Source of the DNA: Enterobacter sp. BIGb0383
Lineage (GTDB): Bacteria; Pseudomonadota; Gammaproteobacteria; Enterobacterales; Enterobacteriaceae
Direction of reading: 5' to 3'
NCBI RefSeq assembly: GCF_003751845.1
Contig: NZ_RJKQ01000001.1
Location: forward strand, 1,550,001 to 1,614,000
Length of the DNA stretch: 64,000 bases
This document shows, in pieces, positions 18,020 to 25,956 of this stretch; the first letter of the stretch is position 1, and the number at the start of each line of letters is the position of its first letter. The position numbers and the translations under genes were made by a program. The notes under the pieces are model-generated. The model saw only the letters and a list, made by a program, of their open reading frames with translations, had not been told where the DNA came from and searched no databases.

Positions 18020-18033
18020 CCTAAGTCACTTGA

Positions 18034-18378
18034 TTAATGGCGCAAGCTCGAACTATAAAGATATCGATAACGCGATGGCGGTATCTTATACTTTTTGGAA
18101 AATATCCTTGTAAAGCTCTGCTGCGACCCAAAACCATATTCAATCGAGATGGTCAGGATGTTTTTGTTTGTCGATATAAGGTCATTTACTGCTAAATCTA
18201 ACTTTCTGTCCCTGATATAGCACGCTATTGTTTTTTTCTTATGCTGATAAAAAACCCTTTGCAAATGCCATTTTGAATAACCTGATTTTACGGAAATATC
18301 TTCGATCCTCAGTGGCTTGTCAATGTTCGCATCAATCCACTGCAGAATATCTTCTATCATATAATATAATTTCAGCAT
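18034..18378 (-). CDS. AraC-family regulator of MarA/SoxS/RamA type
   Basis: A 114-residue stand-alone AraC DNA-binding domain. Two helix-turn-helix units are visible: LRIEDISVKSGYSKWHLQRVF and ILTISIEYGFGSQQSFTRIF, the latter close to the MarA/SoxS/RamA signature; the protein ends PPSRYRYLYSSSLRH. Met at 18378 is preceded by AAGGGA at suitable spacing; a longer frame to 18483 adds 35 residues without family support. MarA-type proteins activate stress and efflux genes, and here it sits among redox genes. Whether it governs them is inference. Confidence 0.82.
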   Translation of the reverse strand: MLKLYYMIEDILQWIDANIDKPLRIEDISVKSGYSKWHLQRVFYQHKKKTIACYIRDRKLDLAVNDLISTNKNILTISIEYGFGSQQSFTRIFSKKYKIPPSRYRYLYSSSLRH

Positions 18379-18639
18379 TCTTTCCCTTGCGAAGATCCCG
18401 GGCCATCTGGTCCCGGAGGTTTTTGACCCTGCAAGATTATCGATATATAAATAAACAAACAACGTAAACTCAGGTTGATGCACCTTTAACCTTTACCTCA
18501 TAAATCCTGGAACAAAAACACTGCCCGGACTTCGCACGGCCCATTGTTAACTTTAGGTCAGTAGTCCTGTTAGCTCAGGTAGGGTACTCGTGGATAAATA
18601 TCCTCTCTATATTATCAAGAATCGGTTATGTCATTCGAG

Positions 18640-18719
18640 GAACGAAATATGGCAAGGAAAGAAGAGCAGGTTTCATCACCGGCGCAGACATCGCCGTTGA
18701 TGGCGGATTTGGTATCTAA
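18640..18719 (+). pseudogene. Remnant of SDR oxidoreductase C-terminus
   Basis: One frame reads GFITGADIAVDGGFGI followed by TAA (18669-18719), the typical C-terminal signature of a short-chain dehydrogenase. The rest of the gene is absent upstream. This is a decayed fragment between the AraC regulator and the quinone reductase and shows past rearrangement of the island. Confidence 0.75.
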
Positions 18720-18746
18720 TCATTTTTGAGTCCTGAGGAATGTTTT

Positions 18747-19307
18747 ATGAAAAAAGTCGTTATTATCTCCGGTCATCCCGACCTGAAAACCTCCGTCGCC
18801 AACGCCACTATCCTCGAAGAGGTTTCTCAGGCCCTGCCGGAAGTGGAAATCCGTCGTCTGGACACGCTCTACCCTGACTACGACTTCAATATTGAGGCTG
18901 AGCAGACCGCGCTATTACATGCCGACCTCATCATCTGGCAGTTTCCTTTTTCCTGGTATTCCGTACCTGGCTTGATGAAACTGTGGATAGATAACGTATT
19001 TCTGCACGGTTTCTCACATGGCTCTAAAGGCAAGCTCGCCGGAAAAAAACTGCTGCTGTCGTTTACTACCGGTGCGCCGGAAGTCGCCTATTCACGCGAT
19101 GGCGCCTTCAGTTACAGGGTAGATGATTACCTGCCGCAGTTCGAGACGACCGCAACATTATGCAATCTTGAGTTGCAACCCTCTATTTATACCAATGGTA
19201 TCAGCTACACCAGCCGTGATAACGAAGACATATTGAAAGCACAATATAGAGCTGCAAAAGATCATGCCACCCGCCTGATTGCAACAATCAAAGCTCTGGC
19301 GTCCTGA
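18747..19307 (+). CDS. NAD(P)H dehydrogenase (quinone), flavodoxin-2 fold
   Basis: A 186-residue FAD/FMN quinone reductase of the KefF/MdaB group. The N-terminus KKVVIISGHPDLKTSVAN contains the GHP flavin-phosphate loop, and IIWQFPFSWYSVPGLMKLWI plus LLLSFTTGAPEVAYS are characteristic. ATG 18747 is supported by GAGGA 8 bases upstream. It begins a plus-strand run with a YCII protein and an SDR, all pointing to reduction of electrophiles. Exact substrate unknown. Confidence 0.85.
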   Translation: MKKVVIISGHPDLKTSVANATILEEVSQALPEVEIRRLDTLYPDYDFNIEAEQTALLHADLIIWQFPFSWYSVPGLMKLWIDNVFLHGFSHGSKGKLAGKKLLLSFTTGAPEVAYSRDGAFSYRVDDYLPQFETTATLCNLELQPSIYTNGISYTSRDNEDILKAQYRAAKDHATRLIATIKALAS

Positions 19308-19327
19308 TAAAATATCCGGAGATAAAA

Positions 19328-19627
19328 ATGTACGTAATTCATATTACCGTTAACAGCGACGTCAGCGAAAAGCAACGTACTGAGATGTTCCCTTTCCATG
19401 CAGAGTGGCTGCAGAAATATTTTCGGGAAGGAAAATTTTTAATACTCGGACCAAAAGTGAATACCAATGCACATGCTGGTGTTATTTTAGCCCAGTCGGA
19501 CAGTATTGAGGAATTATATTCTATCCTAAACGAGGATTGCTTCTATCCGGATTATGCGCAATACGAGATCCATGAGTTCTTGCCGAAATTTATTTCCTCC
19601 GAAATTTATAAATTTGTGGGTCAGTAG
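19328..19627 (+). CDS. YCII-related domain protein
   Basis: A 99-residue YciI-like protein (ferredoxin-like alpha/beta fold) beginning MYVIHITVNSDVSEKQRTEM, with the conserved central His in FPFHAEWLQKYF and an Asp in NEDCFYPDYAQYEIHEF. YciI relatives include dehydrochlorinases and uncharacterised accessory proteins. It starts 20 bases after the quinone reductase stop, with RBS CCGGAG, so it is probably co-transcribed. Specific role unknown. Confidence 0.78.
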   Translation: MYVIHITVNSDVSEKQRTEMFPFHAEWLQKYFREGKFLILGPKVNTNAHAGVILAQSDSIEELYSILNEDCFYPDYAQYEIHEFLPKFISSEIYKFVGQ

Positions 19628-19683
19628 ATTCATTTAGCGGCCAGAGCTAATACCTGAATATTTTTACCGTTACAGAGGTCGAA

Positions 19684-20427
19684 ATGAAAATTGCGTTAGT
19701 TACGGGTGCCGGACGACAAGCCGGCCTGGGTTTTGAAACCTCTCGTCAGTTAGCCCAGAAAGGATTTCATGTTGTTTTAACTGCCCGCAAGTACGAGCAG
19801 GCCAGCGTTCTGGCTAATATTTTACGTGATGAAAAGCTAAGCGTTTCCCCCTTAGAGATCGACACAACGGATGCCAGCAGCGTCAGTAAGGCGGTTCAGC
19901 ATATTACTGAGCATTACCGTCAGTTAGATGTCCTGATCAACAATGCTGCAATTATGGCAGTCACACCGGTAACGGGCATAAAATCCGATCTTGAAACGGC
20001 CAGCCGCCAGTTTGAGACGAATTTACTGGGTAGCTGGCGCATGTCTCAGGAATTCTACGAATTATTAAAAGCCTCAGGAAATGCCCGCGTTGTTAATGTC
20101 TCCAGCGGAGCCGGTGCATTCTGGGATCCGGACTACGGTCTGGTTAATAATCCAGGTTTCGAGATGAGTCAGTTTGGTGACGTACCTATTGGAACATACG
20201 CGCTGTCTAAATTAGCGTTAAATGGCCTGACGATAAAATTGTCGCAGGATTTCAGGGACGCAAACATTCTGGTGAATTCCGTCTGCCCGGGGCTGGTTGC
20301 AACGTATCCCGGTTCACCTGGGCGTCCGGTGGAAGATGGGGCTAAAAGCATTCTGTGGGCTGCAACGTTGCCCGATAATGGCCCCACCGGTCTTTTCTTC
20401 AGAGACGGTAAGCAGTTACCCTGGTGA
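19684..20427 (+). CDS. Short-chain dehydrogenase/reductase
   Basis: A 247-residue classical SDR. It has the cofactor motif LVTGAGRQAGLGFETSRQL (about 5-23), the NNAAIM structural motif, catalytic Ser in VVNVSSGAGAF, the YALSK active-site Tyr and Lys (about 174-178), and a C-terminal CPGLVATYPG segment. Last gene of the quinone reductase-YCII-SDR run. It differs from the decayed SDR remnant upstream. Substrate unknown. Confidence 0.87.
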   Translation: MKIALVTGAGRQAGLGFETSRQLAQKGFHVVLTARKYEQASVLANILRDEKLSVSPLEIDTTDASSVSKAVQHITEHYRQLDVLINNAAIMAVTPVTGIKSDLETASRQFETNLLGSWRMSQEFYELLKASGNARVVNVSSGAGAFWDPDYGLVNNPGFEMSQFGDVPIGTYALSKLALNGLTIKLSQDFRDANILVNSVCPGLVATYPGSPGRPVEDGAKSILWAATLPDNGPTGLFFRDGKQLPW

Positions 20428-20530
20428 TCGGTTATAAATTTTGATGCTCAATAGCGCGGCGTAGATGCTTTCTGAAGGCATCGGGCTGCGTTTTAACCTT
20501 CACCACGCAGCACATCTGCTGACTAAATAG

Positions 20531-20815
20531 TCACTTCAAAAAACTCCTCATCGCCTCAATAATCTCATCGGCATTCCGGTCGGCATCCTGCCGCTGAAGA
20601 CGCGCCACTTCGGTGCGCACGCTGATTTCCAGAATTTCACGCATCATCGATTTAAGCGCACCATTGACCGCCGCCAGCTGCTGGAGCGTCCCGGAACACG
20701 CCAGCGGAAAGGCGAGCGTGCCTTCAATCGACGCCAGTTGCCCTTTGATTTTATTGAATCGAATCTGAAGTTTGTGCTGCTCTGCCTGCGTTAAGTCAAT
20801 CACTCTCTCTTTCAT
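20531..20815 (-). CDS. CsoR/RcnR/FrmR-family metal- or formaldehyde-sensing repressor
   Basis: A 94-residue all-helical DUF156 repressor. Met at 20815 is chosen because the following MKERVIDLTQAEQHKLQIRF matches the family N-terminus; a longer frame would run through the promoter. The conserved sensor Cys is present in FPLACSGTLQQLAAVNGAL (Cys 42), but the His that normally follows in helix 2 (His60/His64 in RcnR, His60 in FrmR) is replaced in LEISVRTEVARLQ. It therefore may not bind Ni/Co like RcnR. It is divergent from a metal-chelate ABC transporter 88 bases away, its likely target. Confidence 0.85.
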   Translation of the reverse strand: MKERVIDLTQAEQHKLQIRFNKIKGQLASIEGTLAFPLACSGTLQQLAAVNGALKSMMREILEISVRTEVARLQRQDADRNADEIIEAMRSFLK

Positions 20816-20868
20816 CACCGCTATTCTCTGGATCCTCTGCAGGGTTGCTCCCCGCCGCAATAGATGTA

Positions 20869-20884
20869 TTATGTTATAACATAA
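20869..20884. promoter_or_regulatory. Perfect AT palindrome before ABC transporter
   Basis: TTATGTTATAACATAA is its own reverse complement. It lies between the divergent repressor and transporter genes, 20 bases before the transporter start, overlapping likely -10 sequence. TGTTATAACATAACA inside the region differs from the Zur core TGTTATAnTATAACA at one position. It recurs at 7596-7611. Confidence 0.6.
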
Positions 20885-20903
20885 CAATTTAAGGATTGAG
20901 AAC

Positions 20904-21920
20904 GTGTTCACCCCAAAAATGCTCTTACTGCCTGCGCTGTTTGCCCTGGCCCAGGCTGCGGTTGCGGCCCCCGCTTTCCCACTGACCGTTGATAATTGCG
21001 GCCTCAAACAAACCTTCACTCAGGCACCACAGCGGGTGGTGACCGTCGGCCAGCATGAAACGGAGCTGCTGCTGGCGCTGGGGCTTGAGAAGAAGATTAG
21101 CGCGACCTCGGTATGGTTTGGTCCTTTACCTGATTCGCTCAAGGAGCAGGGTCAATCTCTGAAAAAGCTGGCGGATAACTCACCGTCCTTTGAAGCGGTC
21201 GTGGCTGAAAGACCGGATCTGGTGCTCGCCCAGTATCACTGGCATATCGGGCCGCAGGGCGAAGTCGGCACCCGGGAACAGTTTACCTCCCTGGGAATTA
21301 AGACCTGGATCTCCCCGGCCGACTGCACCGATAAAAGCGTGACCGACACGTCGAACAGCGATGGCGCACGCAGTACGCCCTTCTCGATGGCGGAAATTGA
21401 GCGCGAAGTCACTGAGCTGGCCGCCATTTTTGACGTACCGCAGCAGGGTGTAAAACTGAACCAGGCCCTGGAGCAGCGTATTGAACAGGCGCAGAAACGC
21501 GCCAGCGCAGAGCACAAGACGCCGCTGAAAGTGGTGTTCTGGTTCTCCAGTACTCGCCTGAACGGCGACCCGTGGGTGGCGGGTGATTTCGGGGCGCCGG
21601 GCTGGATTGCGAATACGCTGGGGCTGAAAAACATTATCGAATCCCATGATGAGTGGCCAGCGGTGACATGGGAGCATATCGCCCAGTCGCAGCCGGATGT
21701 GATCGTCATTGCCGATATGGCGCGTCGACTCTATCCGGCGGATGACGTGGCGGTGAAAGAGCAGTTCTTACGCAGCGATCCGGTCACGAAAAATATTCCG
21801 GCCGTCAAAAAGGGGCATATCATCGTGGTCCCCGCGATGTCGCTGAACCCGTCCCTGCGTAATGTGGATGCTGTCGAAATAATGAGCGAAGCGCTGGCGA
21901 AGTTTCAGGCGCAGCAATGA
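20904..21920 (+). CDS. Periplasmic metal-chelate binding protein (FecB/BtuF type)
   Basis: A 338-residue class III periplasmic binding protein. The signal peptide ends about residue 22 (LAQAAVAA), followed by FPLTVDNCG and QAPQRVVTVGQHETELLLALG, the standard opening of Fe-siderophore/cobalamin-type binding proteins; VFWFSSTRLNGDPWVAG and IIVVPAMSLNPSLRN lie in the second lobe. GTG 20904 has AAGGA 8 bases upstream. It overlaps the permease gene by 4 bases. The repressor next door suggests a metal cargo rather than a particular siderophore, but the ligand is unknown. Confidence 0.87.
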   Translation: MFTPKMLLLPALFALAQAAVAAPAFPLTVDNCGLKQTFTQAPQRVVTVGQHETELLLALGLEKKISATSVWFGPLPDSLKEQGQSLKKLADNSPSFEAVVAERPDLVLAQYHWHIGPQGEVGTREQFTSLGIKTWISPADCTDKSVTDTSNSDGARSTPFSMAEIEREVTELAAIFDVPQQGVKLNQALEQRIEQAQKRASAEHKTPLKVVFWFSSTRLNGDPWVAGDFGAPGWIANTLGLKNIIESHDEWPAVTWEHIAQSQPDVIVIADMARRLYPADDVAVKEQFLRSDPVTKNIPAVKKGHIIVVPAMSLNPSLRNVDAVEIMSEALAKFQAQQ

Positions 21921-22969
21921 GTAGTCTTGCCATACGACTGCCCTTCCCCCTGCCGCGCTGGCGGTATCCGGCGCTGATGGGCATCGGCATACTGACATTG
22001 CCATTGATGCTGGCGCTTGCCGCCAGCATCGGTGATATGCCGGTCTCCTTTACAAATGCAGGCAAAGCCATTCTTAACGGACTTGGGCTGACATCCTGGG
22101 ACCTGCCGCAGATTGAAGAAGGGATCGTCTGGCAGTACCGCATGAGCCGTGCCCTGATGGCGGCCTGCAGCGGAGGTGGCCTGGCGCTGTGCGGCCTGGT
22201 GTTACAGGCGATTTTACGTAACCCGCTGGCGGAGCCCTATCTGCTGGGGATTTCCGCCGGTGCCTCCCTGGGGGCGGTGTGCGTTATGCTGCTGGGAATT
22301 GGCGGCAGCACCCTGGGCGTCAGCAGCGGCGCGTTTATCGGCGCCTGCGCCGCCTTCGTGCTGATTATGCTGATCACCCGTGGCATGACGGAAAGCCCGT
22401 CGCGCATTCTGCTGGCGGGGATCGCCGGAACCCAGCTGTTTAATGCCCTGACGGCGTATGTCGTCAGCACCTCCGCCAATGCCGAGCAGTCCCGCAGCGT
22501 GATGTTCTGGCTGCTGGGTAGCCTGAGCGGCGTGCGCTGGCCGGATGCCATGCTGGCGCTGGGGGTAACGCTGGCGGGTTTGCTGGTGATCCTGGCTTTT
22601 GCCCATGCGCTGGATACCTTTACCTTTGGCGACGAGGTGTCGACCACGCTGGGCATTCCGGTAACCCTGGTGCGTATTGTGCTGCTGCTCACCTGTGCGT
22701 TGGTCACGGCGATCATGGTCAGCACCATTGGCGCAGTGGGCTTTGTCGGACTGGTGATCCCCCACGTCACGCGTATGCTCTGCGGGCCAGGTCACCGTCG
22801 CTCCATCCCGCTCACCTTTCTTATCGGCAGCCATTTTATGATCCTCGCCGATATCGTTTCCCGGACGCTTATCACCCACCAGGTTCTGCCGATTGGGGTC
22901 GTGACCGCTCTGGTGGGTGCGCCCGCGTTTGTGGTGATGCTGTATCGCAGCAGGGAGAAAAGAAGATGA
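21917..22969 (+). CDS. FecCD-family ABC transporter permease
   Basis: A 350-residue inner-membrane permease with about ten hydrophobic spans. Family landmarks are RMSRALMAACSGGGLALCGLVLQ, ILRNPLAEPYLLGISAGASLGA (the NPLAxPxxLGxxxGA signature) and GAVGFVGLVIPHVTRML, the cytoplasmic coupling region. It overlaps both the binding protein (ATGA) and the ATPase gene. One gene presumably forms a homodimer, as in BtuC. Confidence 0.92.
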   Translation: MSSLAIRLPFPLPRWRYPALMGIGILTLPLMLALAASIGDMPVSFTNAGKAILNGLGLTSWDLPQIEEGIVWQYRMSRALMAACSGGGLALCGLVLQAILRNPLAEPYLLGISAGASLGAVCVMLLGIGGSTLGVSSGAFIGACAAFVLIMLITRGMTESPSRILLAGIAGTQLFNALTAYVVSTSANAEQSRSVMFWLLGSLSGVRWPDAMLALGVTLAGLLVILAFAHALDTFTFGDEVSTTLGIPVTLVRIVLLLTCALVTAIMVSTIGAVGFVGLVIPHVTRMLCGPGHRRSIPLTFLIGSHFMILADIVSRTLITHQVLPIGVVTALVGAPAFVVMLYRSREKRR

Positions 22970-23724
22970 AGATTGCCGTTTCCGGACTGCAGGTGGCGCT
23001 GCAGTCGCAACGCGTGCTCCATGACATCACTCTTGAACTGACGGCCGGACAGGTCGTCGGCCTGTTGGGGCCTAACGGCTCAGGGAAATCCACCCTGCTG
23101 CGCTGTCTGGCCGGGTTATTTCCCCGGCAGGCGGAGCATATCAGTCTGAACGGGACCTCGCTCGCCGCGATGCCGCTGAAAGCGCGGGCAAAGCAGATAG
23201 CCTTTGTGCCCCAGCATGCCGAAGTCGACGGGGATCTTTCCGTCGAGCAGATCGTCCGCCTGGGCCGCACGCCGCATCGTCGGGCGCTGCAGGGCTTAAG
23301 CGCCGCCGATGAGGCTGCGGTTGAGGATGCCATACGTCAGATGCAGCTCTCCGGGCTGCGTAAACGTCCTTGGCATCAGCTCTCCGGCGGGGAGCGCCAG
23401 CGCAGTCAGATTGCCCGCGCCCTGGCGCAGCAGCCGCGGATATTGCTGCTCGATGAACCGACCAACCATCTCGATATTCAGTACCAGCTCGAACTGATGC
23501 GGCTGATTGCAAAGCTCCCGCTGACGGTGGTGGTCGCGCTGCACGATCTCAATCTTGCCGCGAACTACTGTCAGCACCTGGTGCTGTTAAAATCGGGACG
23601 GGTGGTGACGAGCGGCACGCCTGATAAGGTGCTAACCGCCGACCAAATTGAGGAGACCTGGAGCGTCAGGGCTAACGTCAGAAGGGAGGAGAATGCGATT
23701 GGGATCAGCTACGTCATGGCGTAG
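22966..23724 (+). CDS. ABC transporter ATP-binding protein (FecE/BtuD type)
   Basis: A 252-residue ATPase. Walker A GPNGSGKSTLLRCL (about 35-48), Q-loop FVPQHAEVDG, signature LSGGERQRSQIARAL (about 138-152), Walker B ILLLDEPTNHLD and H-loop VVALHDLNLAANYC are all intact. It completes a three-gene binding protein-permease-ATPase importer whose genes overlap by 4 bases, indicating translational coupling. Confidence 0.93.
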   Translation: MKIAVSGLQVALQSQRVLHDITLELTAGQVVGLLGPNGSGKSTLLRCLAGLFPRQAEHISLNGTSLAAMPLKARAKQIAFVPQHAEVDGDLSVEQIVRLGRTPHRRALQGLSAADEAAVEDAIRQMQLSGLRKRPWHQLSGGERQRSQIARALAQQPRILLLDEPTNHLDIQYQLELMRLIAKLPLTVVVALHDLNLAANYCQHLVLLKSGRVVTSGTPDKVLTADQIEETWSVRANVRREENAIGISYVMA

Positions 23725-24208
23725 CCCATCTCCGCATTGACCACCGCAGAAAAAGGACGGCGGCAAGGCGTCGTTAACTGGCGACAGTCAGATACATTAA
23801 CGTGCCGCGCCCTCCCCTGACAAACCCCATCCTGAATCGGCTATTTTCTGCATCTCACCCTGCTCTTTAGCGTAAAAATCCATCGCAAAAACAAGCCGCT
23901 GGCACGGTGCCACATTGGTCACAGTGAGGCGTCGCCGGAACCAAATTTATTACGCTTTGCAATTAAAGTGTCGCCGATCGAAGACAGTTCTAAGTTACTA
24001 AAAATAAATAAGAAAACCCCTCTTGTAAGGCCATATTTTTAGGCGTACATTAGCGCCGTCTCGTACCAAAAGGTGCAGAATTCTGAGGTGCTGCTGTGGT
24101 CAGAAATGGGAGATTAGTCTCATTTTGAATCTGGCACAGTGTCAGCTCTCTATAATCAGTCAGGACTTATCATTGATGGCGTGCAGAATGCGCGCGGAGT
24201 GATGAAAC
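23725..24208. other. Intergenic region upstream of ypdK
   Basis: A 484-base stretch without a supported gene. In E. coli, lpxP lies upstream of ypdK; it is absent here. An AT-rich stretch at 23985-24050 could be promoter DNA for ypdK. No RNA gene or repeat could be identified by eye. Confidence 0.55.
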
Positions 24209-24280
24209 GTGAAATATTTCTTTATGGGCATTTCGGTGATGGTATTAGTCTGGGCCGGAACATTTGCCCTGATGATCTGA
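24209..24280 (+). CDS. ypdK: Small membrane protein YpdK
   Basis: A 23-residue single-span membrane peptide, MKYFFMGISVMVLVWAGTFA plus LMI, nearly identical to E. coli YpdK as I remember it. It starts with GTG, preceded by GGAG at 24197-24200, and sits beside alaC as in E. coli. It accumulates as a small inner-membrane protein of unknown function. A terminator follows 16 bases later. Confidence 0.9.
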   Translation: MKYFFMGISVMVLVWAGTFALMI

Positions 24281-24296
24281 GCAAATACTGAATGTG

Positions 24297-24321
24297 AAAA
24301 AGGCGCCGATGGCGCCTTTTT
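24297..24321. terminator. Bidirectional terminator between ypdK and alaC
   Basis: AAAAAGGCGCC pairs with GGCGCCTTTTT with a 3-base loop; it serves the convergent ypdK and alaC genes. Confidence 0.88.
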
Positions 24322-24339
24322 CATGTCCCGAATTCGGGG

Positions 24340-25566
24340 TTATTCCACGCTTTTACTGCTCGCCGGCAGCAGCCCGTCGGCGCGGAACATCGCTTTGATG
24401 CCTCTGACGGCCTGACGAATACGGTCGCGGTTCTCAATCAGCGCAAAGCGGACGTGCGTATCACCGTAGTCACCAAAACCGATGCCCGGTGAAACGCAGA
24501 CTTTGGCGTCGCTCAGCAGCTTTTTGGCAAACTCCAGCGAGCCCATTGCCGCGTACTGATCCGGGATTTTGGCCCACACGTACATCGACGCTTTCGGCAT
24601 TTCCACCATCCAGCCCGCCTCATGCAGCCCTTTTACCAGCACGTCACGGCGGCGCTTATACTGCTCGGCAATATCCTTCACGCACTGCTGATCGCCTTCC
24701 AGCGCCGCAATCGCTGCCACCTGCAGCGGCGTAAAGGTACCGTAGTCATGGTAGCTTTTGATACGCGCCAGGGCGCTGACCAGCTGCGGGTTGCCGACCA
24801 TAAAACCGATACGCCAGCCGGCCATATTGTAGCTTTTTGACAGGGTAAAGAACTCTACCGCCACGTCGCGGGCACCCGGCACCTGCATAATCGACGGTGC
24901 CTGCCAGCCATCGTAGACGATATCGGCATAGGCCAGATCGTGTACCACCAGCACATCGTAGCGTTTCGCCAGAGCCACAACTTTCTCGAAAAAGTCGAGC
25001 TCGACGCACTGGGCGGTCGGGTTGGACGGGAAGCCGAGGATCATCATTTTCGGTTTCGGGTAACTTTCGCGGATAGCGCGTTCCAGCTCGTTAAAGAAAT
25101 CGACGCCTTCCACCAGCGGCACGGATCGCACCTGCGCCCCGGCAATCACCGCCCCGTAGATATGAATCGGGTAGCTTGGGTTCGGCACCAGGACGGTATC
25201 GCCGTGATCCAGCGTGGCCAGCATCAGATGCGCCAGCCCCTCTTTCGAGCCGATGGTGACAATAGCTTCGCTTTCCGGGTCAATCTCTACGCTGTAGCGA
25301 TCCTGATACCAGCGAGAAATCGCCCGACGAAGACGAGGGATCCCCCGCGACGTGGAATAGCCGTGGGTATCCGGGCGCTGGGCCACGGTGCAGAGTTTTT
25401 CGACGATATGCGGCGGCGTCGGGCCATCGGGGTTGCCCATACTGAAATCGATAATATCTTCGCCGCGCCGACGCGCAGCCATTTTCAGTTCGGCGGTAAT
25501 ATTGAAAACATAAGGGGGAAGACGATCGATACGCGTAAAGCGACGTTCAGGACTGTGCTCAGCCAT
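24340..25566 (-). CDS. alaC: Alanine transaminase AlaC
   Basis: A 408-residue PLP-dependent aminotransferase that makes alanine from pyruvate and glutamate. Met at 25566 gives [20 protein letters not shown], which aligns with E. coli AlaC; the frame extends 52 codons upstream without family similarity. Fold-type I landmarks include [35 protein letters not shown], the DLAYADI cofactor region and [17 protein letters not shown] with the Schiff-base Lys. Divergent from ypdA. Confidence 0.96.
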   Translation of the reverse strand: MAEHSPERRFTRIDRLPPYVFNITAELKMAARRRGEDIIDFSMGNPDGPTPPHIVEKLCTVAQRPDTHGYSTSRGIPRLRRAISRWYQDRYSVEIDPESEAIVTIGSKEGLAHLMLATLDHGDTVLVPNPSYPIHIYGAVIAGAQVRSVPLVEGVDFFNELERAIRESYPKPKMMILGFPSNPTAQCVELDFFEKVVALAKRYDVLVVHDLAYADIVYDGWQAPSIMQVPGARDVAVEFFTLSKSYNMAGWRIGFMVGNPQLVSALARIKSYHDYGTFTPLQVAAIAALEGDQQCVKDIAEQYKRRRDVLVKGLHEAGWMVEMPKASMYVWAKIPDQYAAMGSLEFAKKLLSDAKVCVSPGIGFGDYGDTHVRFALIENRDRIRQAVRGIKAMFRADGLLPASSKSVE

Positions 25567-25956
25567 AAATTCCTCAGATAACGTTAGCGCCCGGACCGTC
25601 CGAGCGACGCTGCCACGTTGTGGTGGCATGAAGAGAAAATAACCTGAACAAAAACCCGCTGTCGAGAGGGTGAGCGAAAAATAAATGCGGCGGCTAAAAA
25701 CAGGAAATCCTGGAAAGGACAATTAAATCACTTATCCGCTTAATGCTCATTTAGATACAAAAAGACAACATTAAATCATCGCTCAGGTAACACCAAAGGC
25801 AGCGAAATTTTCTGCATGACGCGCATACTGGATAAATATCCAACAATCCCCTTTTTAAACTGTGGTTTTTCCCGTTTATCCTTGCAAAACCGCGACTGGT
25901 CAACGGCCGCCGGGTCTCTTATCATAGTGTTTTCACGCGATTGTCATGGCGTCCCG
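25567..25956. other. alaC-ypdA divergent regulatory region
   Basis: A 390-base region between divergent genes, AT-rich around 25700-25800. Open frames of both genes extend into it but lack family similarity. No operator could be assigned. Confidence 0.5.
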
